Shown one piece after another: positions 58,857-64,000 of a DNA stretch of 64,000 nucleotides; the first letter of the stretch is position 1; every line of letters begins with the position of its first letter. The notes below the pieces were generated by a model. That model was not told the origin of the DNA, did no database searches, and saw only the letters and a program-made list of their open reading frames with translations. Origin of the DNA: Lineus longissimus (taxonomy: Eukaryota > Nemertea > Pilidiophora > Heteronemertea > Lineidae); contig NC_088308.1 of assembly GCF_910592395.1 (NCBI RefSeq), forward strand, positions 9,499,001 to 9,563,000, written 5' to 3'. The position numbers were made by a program, and so were the translations under genes.

Positions 58857-59003
58857 GTCGCAACTTTAAAGGAGGAAAATGAAGAACTCAATGATCAACT
58901 GCTTGCTCATTTCGATGCCCCCGCAACACTAGTTGACAACAATAGCCCTTCTTCAGATGAGACCAAAGCTGTTGACAACAAAGAGCTGCAAGACGAAATC
59001 TGA

Positions 59004-59430
59004 CATTTTTCTGTGCAATCAACAATTTTGTCTCTACAAAATGTCTGGCTTAGACCAACATATCAATACTGTATTTCATCTCAAAATGTACTTTCATAGT
59101 ACCGTAGTCATATCAAACTCAAATATACTGCTGAATTGGTAACTTCTAGTCTTATTAAACTTTTAACAGGAAGAGCTGACTGCCAATGCATTCTAGTCAC
59201 AGCAAACTTCAACACTCACCGCTGCACAAAGCTTAAACACTGAAAACAGCTGAATATCATTATATTCTGGTTGACACGTTGCAATAATTGACAATATCCA
59301 TTTTAAAATCACAAGCACCGTTTCCACTGCCATTGTATCAAAAGCCTGCCCAACATATTCAGCACAATTATTTTTTCTAATAAAGAAATATATTATATAG
59401 TACTCATACGTCTTGTTTCTCTTCTTGCAG
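59004..59430. other. Gap between the coiled-coil gene and the Rep gene
   Basis: Non-coding as far as I can see. It ends in a good acceptor (TTCTTGCAG, 59422..59430), suggesting that the Rep gene has an upstream exon. Confidence 0.45.
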
Positions 59431-59488
59431 TAACAATGGCTCAAGGGAAAAGAGGCTCAGGCAAAAGCCCTCGTAAAAAAAAGGAACA

Positions 59489-62400
59489 ATGTCGTCTACG
59501 TATGCGTTTAGTACGTATGAAGGAGCCAGGCAAACCAATCAACCACAGAACGCTACTGCTGCTTTCCCTGCGCCCCTTTTAACAAACTACTTCACTGACT
59601 TTAACTCCAAACAAGCGGCCCACCTGCAAAACAGTTGTACTGGGCCAACACCCAGTACATCAACAGCCAGGACGTCGCAAAAACGCAAATGTTCTAGTAC
59701 GGCAACAACAGACTACTCAAAATACTATCCGAATCAAAATGCAAGCAAACGTGGACGCTACTTGCATGATTCAGACTATGCTACAAGGAAGAAAAAACAA
59801 TCAAAAAGGAACACTAGTACTACCAAACCTCAAGTAGACACTTCAATTGTGACTGCCCTTAATATACTAGTATTAAGGACGAAAATGACGGAAGGACCAG
59901 TGTTCACATGTGTCTCATGCAATAGGTTACTGTTCAAAAAACAAACTCGCCATTTTAACCCCGAAAACTATCTTTCCCCACCCACACAAACTAGTCATGC
60001 CAACCCACAACCATCAATATGCCACTGCTGTCACAATCACCTCAAAAACAAGAATACCCCACCACAAGCTCTAACAAATAATTTGGCACTAACACCAATA
60101 CCAACTCCACTAAAAACACTGAATTCACTGGAAAAGCATCTCATTTCAAAAATAATACCATTCATGAAAATTCACAGCCTGCCTTCCGGTTCCCAAAAAG
60201 GTATACACGGCCCTGTGGTCTGTGTACCCTCAGATGTTGACACTACCGCACAAATATTGCCCCGCCTACCGACAAATGAACACCTCGTCAAACTGAAACT
60301 AAAACGTAAACTTCAGTACAAGGGCCACCATTTGTACCAGTATGCCTCCCCTGACAAAATGCATACAGCCTTGCAATACCTAAAACAACACAATCACCTT
60401 TACAGTGATGTGACGTTGGCCCCCATTCCAGAGGAACCACTTGGCCACGAAGAACACCTCAATCCAACAGCATCAACTTCAGCAACACCTATCGAGAGAC
60501 CAACAGGTTCTGCCCCACAGCCAATGCCGTCTCATCCTAGCGACAACTCGCACAACGATAATGCTGAAATCAATCCCAACCCAACAGAACAAGTGCCAGA
60601 TGACAACACAAACATGCTATTCCAGACTTCCCTACAGCCAGCAAATATTGGACAACACTACCTTGACACTACAGATACAAATGTATACTGCCTCGCACCA
60701 GGGGAAAAGCATAGTCCTATTGGGCTTTTCACACATCCCCACTGTGAAGAACAAGCATTTCCAGTTCAATTCCCTGATGGAAAATTTGGCTTTACGCATA
60801 ACCGTGACACCAAGCTACCACTCTCAAGGTATTTCAACTCCAGATTGTTCAATGCAGACACACGCTTTGCCCAAGACCAAAACTTCATCTTTTACGCACA
60901 ATACATGACTGAAATACACGCAATACAGTCGAACATCTCCATTGCAGTGAGGAAGGGAACCTCAACTACAACCGACGGCCACATTATTACTGCAGATGAT
61001 TTGATTGATCGCAACTCCCTAAAAGACCTTATCAAGCAAAAGGAAGGTTACCGTTTCCTGCAGCCAGTCCGAGGCACACCTCCATACTGGGAGAGAACCC
61101 TGAAAGAACTACTTGCTATGATCCAACAGTTGGGCATCCCAACATGGTTTTGCAGCTTTTCTGCTGCTGACAGACGATGGCCAGAAATTGTCAACACCAT
61201 TCTCCGCCAACAAGGCAAAACAGTCCCAGAAAACATTTCTTGGAAACAACACCAAGAAATAATTGCCAGTAATCCAGTAACAGCAGCGCGCATGTTTGAA
61301 TATAGAGCCGAAACCTTCATCAAAGACGTGATACTCAGTTCAGCAGAACCCATTGGCAAAATCACAAATCACTTTTACAGGACAGAATTCCAGCAGCACG
61401 GCTGGCCTCACCTACACTGCATCTTCTGGTGTGAAGGCGCTCCACTCTTGGACAAAAACACTGACCAGGACATCCGCACCTTTATCGACATGTACACTAC
61501 ATGTCATATGCCAAATCAACAACTTGATGAGGAACTTTTTAACATAGTCAGCAAGGTCCAAATGCACAGCCCTGGCCATTCAGAAACCTGTCGCAAAGGA
61601 AACAAAGTGTGCCGATTTAACTTCCCTCGCCCACTATCAAGTATCACTTTCATTGCCCGACCCAAGTCAAGTGACGAAATCACAGAACACGACAAGCAAG
61701 TTGCAAGAGAAAACATCACCAAGGTTCGCGCAGTCATACAGTCAGGAAGCTGGGGAACTTCAGTCTTTGAAGATGCAGGCGTTTCAGAAGACACTTTCCA
61801 GGACAGCATAGCTACGTTATCAAAAAGGAACACCGTCGTGCTGAAAAGGCAACCACAAGATTGCTGGGTAAACCCCTACAACGAAGATTTACTGCGAGCC
61901 TGGAATGCAAACATGGACATACAATTCATATTGGATGCATACAGCTGCGTGATGTACATAGTCTCATACATCAGCAAAGCTGAACGCGAACTAGGCAACC
62001 TTCTAAAACAGGCTGAAAAAGAGTGCAAAGAAAATAACTTGGATGTAGCAAAAGAAATGAAACAACTAGGAAATGTTTACGTCACACACCGTGAAATAAG
62101 CGTCCTAGAGGCAGTTTACCGCGCTACCAGCATGCCCCTGAAGTCCTGCACAACTGATGTCGTCTTCATCCCCACAGACAAGGACAACACGCGCATAACA
62201 CTACCACTCCAAGTTATCCAAAACAACAGAAATGACCAGAACAACCAGGTCTGGACCAAAAACATTTTGGATCGCTACATAGCACGCCCAGACAATGACA
62301 TGTTCACCAACATGAACTTAGCCGACTTTGCAGCAAACTACCGTCAAACTACTATATCCAAAAAACAAAATGTAGATGATGACAACAATCACCAACAGGA

Positions 62401-63037
62401 CAATAACAACCTGGAACAAGACAACAATATACCTACTGAACAACCAAAATACCAACTGCAAAACAACATGGGCTACATCCAGCAGCGCTCAAAGAAAGCA
62501 GTTATTCGCTTCCCCAAGTTTAGTGTCGAAAAACAGGCCAAGAAGTTCTACGAAAACCTTCTACGCTTGTACCTGCCGCATCGTTCTGATGAAGACCTCA
62601 TGCCACCACCACATGCAACTTACGTAGATTACTACACCACCGGCACAACAGCTGATGAGGAAGTGCAAACCTTTGTACGACGCCAACAACAAGTGTATGA
62701 AGCACACAAGTTCGCAGTAGAGGCAGCACTTGAAGTCCTACAAGACAACCCAGATCAAGACGATGCTTGGGCAGAAATAGCCCCTGTAAGTGAACAACAA
62801 CGCCATGATGATGAAAACCACCAACTCCAAGAAGACGAAGTCGAACTACCACCAGAAAACACCACACCCGATCTAAACTGCACATCAGCAAATCATCCTC
62901 TCACAGAGTCCGACACTCATGCTAGTACAACCTACACTATCGAAACAACCAACCAACCTCACCGCGATATCAAGCAAATGATCCACAACCTCAACCCAAA
63001 ACAGCGCCAGTTCTTCAACTACATCAGTTGGTGGTGA
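59489..63037 (+). CDS. Helitron replication initiator (Rep/HUH) protein, 1182 codons to an in-frame TGA
   Basis: Order of domains: a Ser/Thr-rich N-terminus; a Cys-pair zinc finger (CVSCNRLLF ... CHCCHNHL, residues ~140-190); a DUF6570-like segment (SLPSGSQKGIHGPVVCVPSD); Helitron_like_N (NFIFYAQYMTEIHAIQSN); the HUH metal motif GWPHLHCIFW with His at ~640 and 642; and the catalytic tyrosine region YSCVMYIVSYISK (Tyr 818, 823, 827). The protein nicks single strands for rolling-circle transposition. The frame reaches the helicase start (NPKQRQFFNYISWW) and stops at TGA 63035..63037; the helicase continues in the same frame. An out-of-frame ATG at 59436 (MAQGKRGSGKSPRKKKE) precedes an A8 run, so the true start may lie upstream with a one-base indel. 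Confidence 0.9.
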   Translation: MSSTYAFSTYEGARQTNQPQNATAAFPAPLLTNYFTDFNSKQAAHLQNSCTGPTPSTSTARTSQKRKCSSTATTDYSKYYPNQNASKRGRYLHDSDYATRKKKQSKRNTSTTKPQVDTSIVTALNILVLRTKMTEGPVFTCVSCNRLLFKKQTRHFNPENYLSPPTQTSHANPQPSICHCCHNHLKNKNTPPQALTNNLALTPIPTPLKTLNSLEKHLISKIIPFMKIHSLPSGSQKGIHGPVVCVPSDVDTTAQILPRLPTNEHLVKLKLKRKLQYKGHHLYQYASPDKMHTALQYLKQHNHLYSDVTLAPIPEEPLGHEEHLNPTASTSATPIERPTGSAPQPMPSHPSDNSHNDNAEINPNPTEQVPDDNTNMLFQTSLQPANIGQHYLDTTDTNVYCLAPGEKHSPIGLFTHPHCEEQAFPVQFPDGKFGFTHNRDTKLPLSRYFNSRLFNADTRFAQDQNFIFYAQYMTEIHAIQSNISIAVRKGTSTTTDGHIITADDLIDRNSLKDLIKQKEGYRFLQPVRGTPPYWERTLKELLAMIQQLGIPTWFCSFSAADRRWPEIVNTILRQQGKTVPENISWKQHQEIIASNPVTAARMFEYRAETFIKDVILSSAEPIGKITNHFYRTEFQQHGWPHLHCIFWCEGAPLLDKNTDQDIRTFIDMYTTCHMPNQQLDEELFNIVSKVQMHSPGHSETCRKGNKVCRFNFPRPLSSITFIARPKSSDEITEHDKQVARENITKVRAVIQSGSWGTSVFEDAGVSEDTFQDSIATLSKRNTVVLKRQPQDCWVNPYNEDLLRAWNANMDIQFILDAYSCVMYIVSYISKAERELGNLLKQAEKECKENNLDVAKEMKQLGNVYVTHREISVLEAVYRATSMPLKSCTTDVVFIPTDKDNTRITLPLQVIQNNRNDQNNQVWTKNILDRYIARPDNDMFTNMNLADFAANYRQTTISKKQNVDDDNNHQQDNNNLEQDNNIPTEQPKYQLQNNMGYIQQRSKKAVIRFPKFSVEKQAKKFYENLLRLYLPHRSDEDLMPPPHATYVDYYTTGTTADEEVQTFVRRQQQVYEAHKFAVEAALEVLQDNPDQDDAWAEIAPVSEQQRHDDENHQLQEDEVELPPENTTPDLNCTSANHPLTESDTHASTTYTIETTNQPHRDIKQMIHNLNPKQRQFFNYISWW

Positions 63038-64000
63038 GCCAACCGTGCCAATAACCCAGATTTCCCACCATTCCACTTCTTCCTCACTGGCGGAGCTGGC
63101 ACTGGCAAATCTCACCTCATTAACTGTATCACGCATGAGGCCAACAGACAATTCAAAAAAGGATCACAAGACCCTTCAGACATGAAGGTACTAGTACTGG
63201 CAAGCACAGGACCAGCTGCAAAAAACATCGATGCCCAAACAACCCATTCAGGCTTGTCGATACCAAAGTCTCTGACACTCCCATACAAATCCATGAGTGA
63301 AAAGAACATGACACCGTTACGCTTGAAGCTAGAGAATGTTCAATTGGTCATCATCGATGAAGTTTCAATGATCAACCAACGCCTAATGACATACATACAT
63401 GGTCGCCTCAACCAAACCAAAAACAACCAGTCACGCCATGTGAACTTTGGCAATGTTGCCATCCTAACTGTGGGTGACTTCTACCAACTACCACCAGTCA
63501 TACCTCCCCCCTTGTACAGGAACATCAATAGCAACACCAACATTTGGAAAGACTTCTTCCAGTATCAGCCAGATGACATTATGCGCCAAAAAGACGACAT
63601 TTCATTCGCTGAAATGCTAAATCGCCTACGAACCAAAACGAAAGATGAGCCACTTGCCCCGCAAGACCACGCCATGCTACTAGCTGCCATCAATCGACCT
63701 GTTCCAGATGACATACTCCACATCTATCCAACAAGAAAAGAAGTACATGCCTTCAACCATCAACAGCTGCTAGCAAAGTGTCCAGATATCCAAGAAATAC
63801 CACCACTAGATATCTACAAAAAACAGGGCAACAAACGCGCAATAAAAAAGCCTACAGCACCAAGACCAACGCCTACAACAGACCTCACAAAGGCAACCAA
63901 TGACACTCTCTTTCTGGCAAAACATGCTCCAGTGATGCTCATACAAAACCTAGATGTACCTGATGGCTTAGTCAACGGCGCTCGTGGCACCATTACTCAA
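63038..64000 (+). CDS. Helitron Pif1-type helicase domain, in frame after the TGA, truncated by the window end
   Basis: 321 open codons in the Rep frame with Walker A (LTGGAGTGKSHL, near 63085..63120), motif Ia (VLVLASTGPAAKNI), Walker B (VIIDEVSMI, near 63347), and GDFYQLPPV (near 63474), followed by DGLVNGARGTITQ. This is the 5'-3' helicase half of a Helitron RepHel protein. The C-terminal motifs seen in the relic at 26601..27234 should follow beyond the window. Apart from the TGA at 63035 no break is seen. Confidence 0.9.

Noticed and set aside
63035-63037. TGA read as selenocysteine
   Set aside because: The position is at a domain linker, and no SECIS-like need or redox motif is present; mutation or readthrough is simpler.

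Overview
This is nuclear DNA of an invertebrate animal. Genes are split by GT-AG introns, most of the window is non-coding or transposon-derived, and the one recognisable host gene is a four-exon HELT-type bHLH-Orange transcription factor. The mix of Helitrons, a tyrosine-recombinase (Ngaro/DIRS-like) retrotransposon, a Gypsy element, a non-LTR (CR1/jockey-like) tail, a tRNA-derived SINE and many MITEs suits a marine invertebrate such as a hemichordate, lancelet, brachiopod or mollusc. I cannot narrow it further.

Layout. (1) 0.36-7.1 kb, minus strand: 3'-truncated gene for a secreted Asp/Gly/Asn/Lys/Thr-rich protein built from small symmetric (phase 1-1) exons, several of them tandemly duplicated. 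(2) 7.1-17.7 kb: gene-poor, with MITEs, a non-LTR retrotransposon tail and CpG/E-box-rich clusters. (3) 17.7-23.0 kb, plus strand: HELT-like gene, with E-box/class-C sites and a TATA-like box upstream and a SINE in intron 2. (4) 23.4-25.6 kb: one TIR element and three large foldback (inverted-repeat) loci. (5) 25.85-55.9 kb: three copies (A, B, C) of a several-kb repeat. Copies A and C each carry an intact two-exon minus-strand gene of unknown function, and a decayed third paralogue lies beside copy C. This block is heavily nested: a Helitron sits in copy A, a Tc1/mariner-type MITE in copy B, and a Ngaro-like retrotransposon of about 17 kb in copy C. The Ngaro-like element is itself interrupted by a 1.7-kb TIR transposon (in gag) and a full-length 9.85-kb Gypsy element (in the reverse transcriptase). 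(6) 55.9-64 kb: an 8-bp-TSD MITE, a five-exon coiled-coil gene, then an autonomous-type Helitron Rep gene whose Pif1 helicase runs off the window after an in-frame TGA.

The transposons can be put in relative order. The Gypsy LTRs look identical over 356 bp, so it is the newest. The Ngaro copy is older, with frameshifts in every ORF. The A/B/C repeat is older still. The least expected items are the 267-bp inverted copy of pol sequence inside the Gypsy protease region, the duplicated two-exon gene family, and the exon-multiplied secreted protein.
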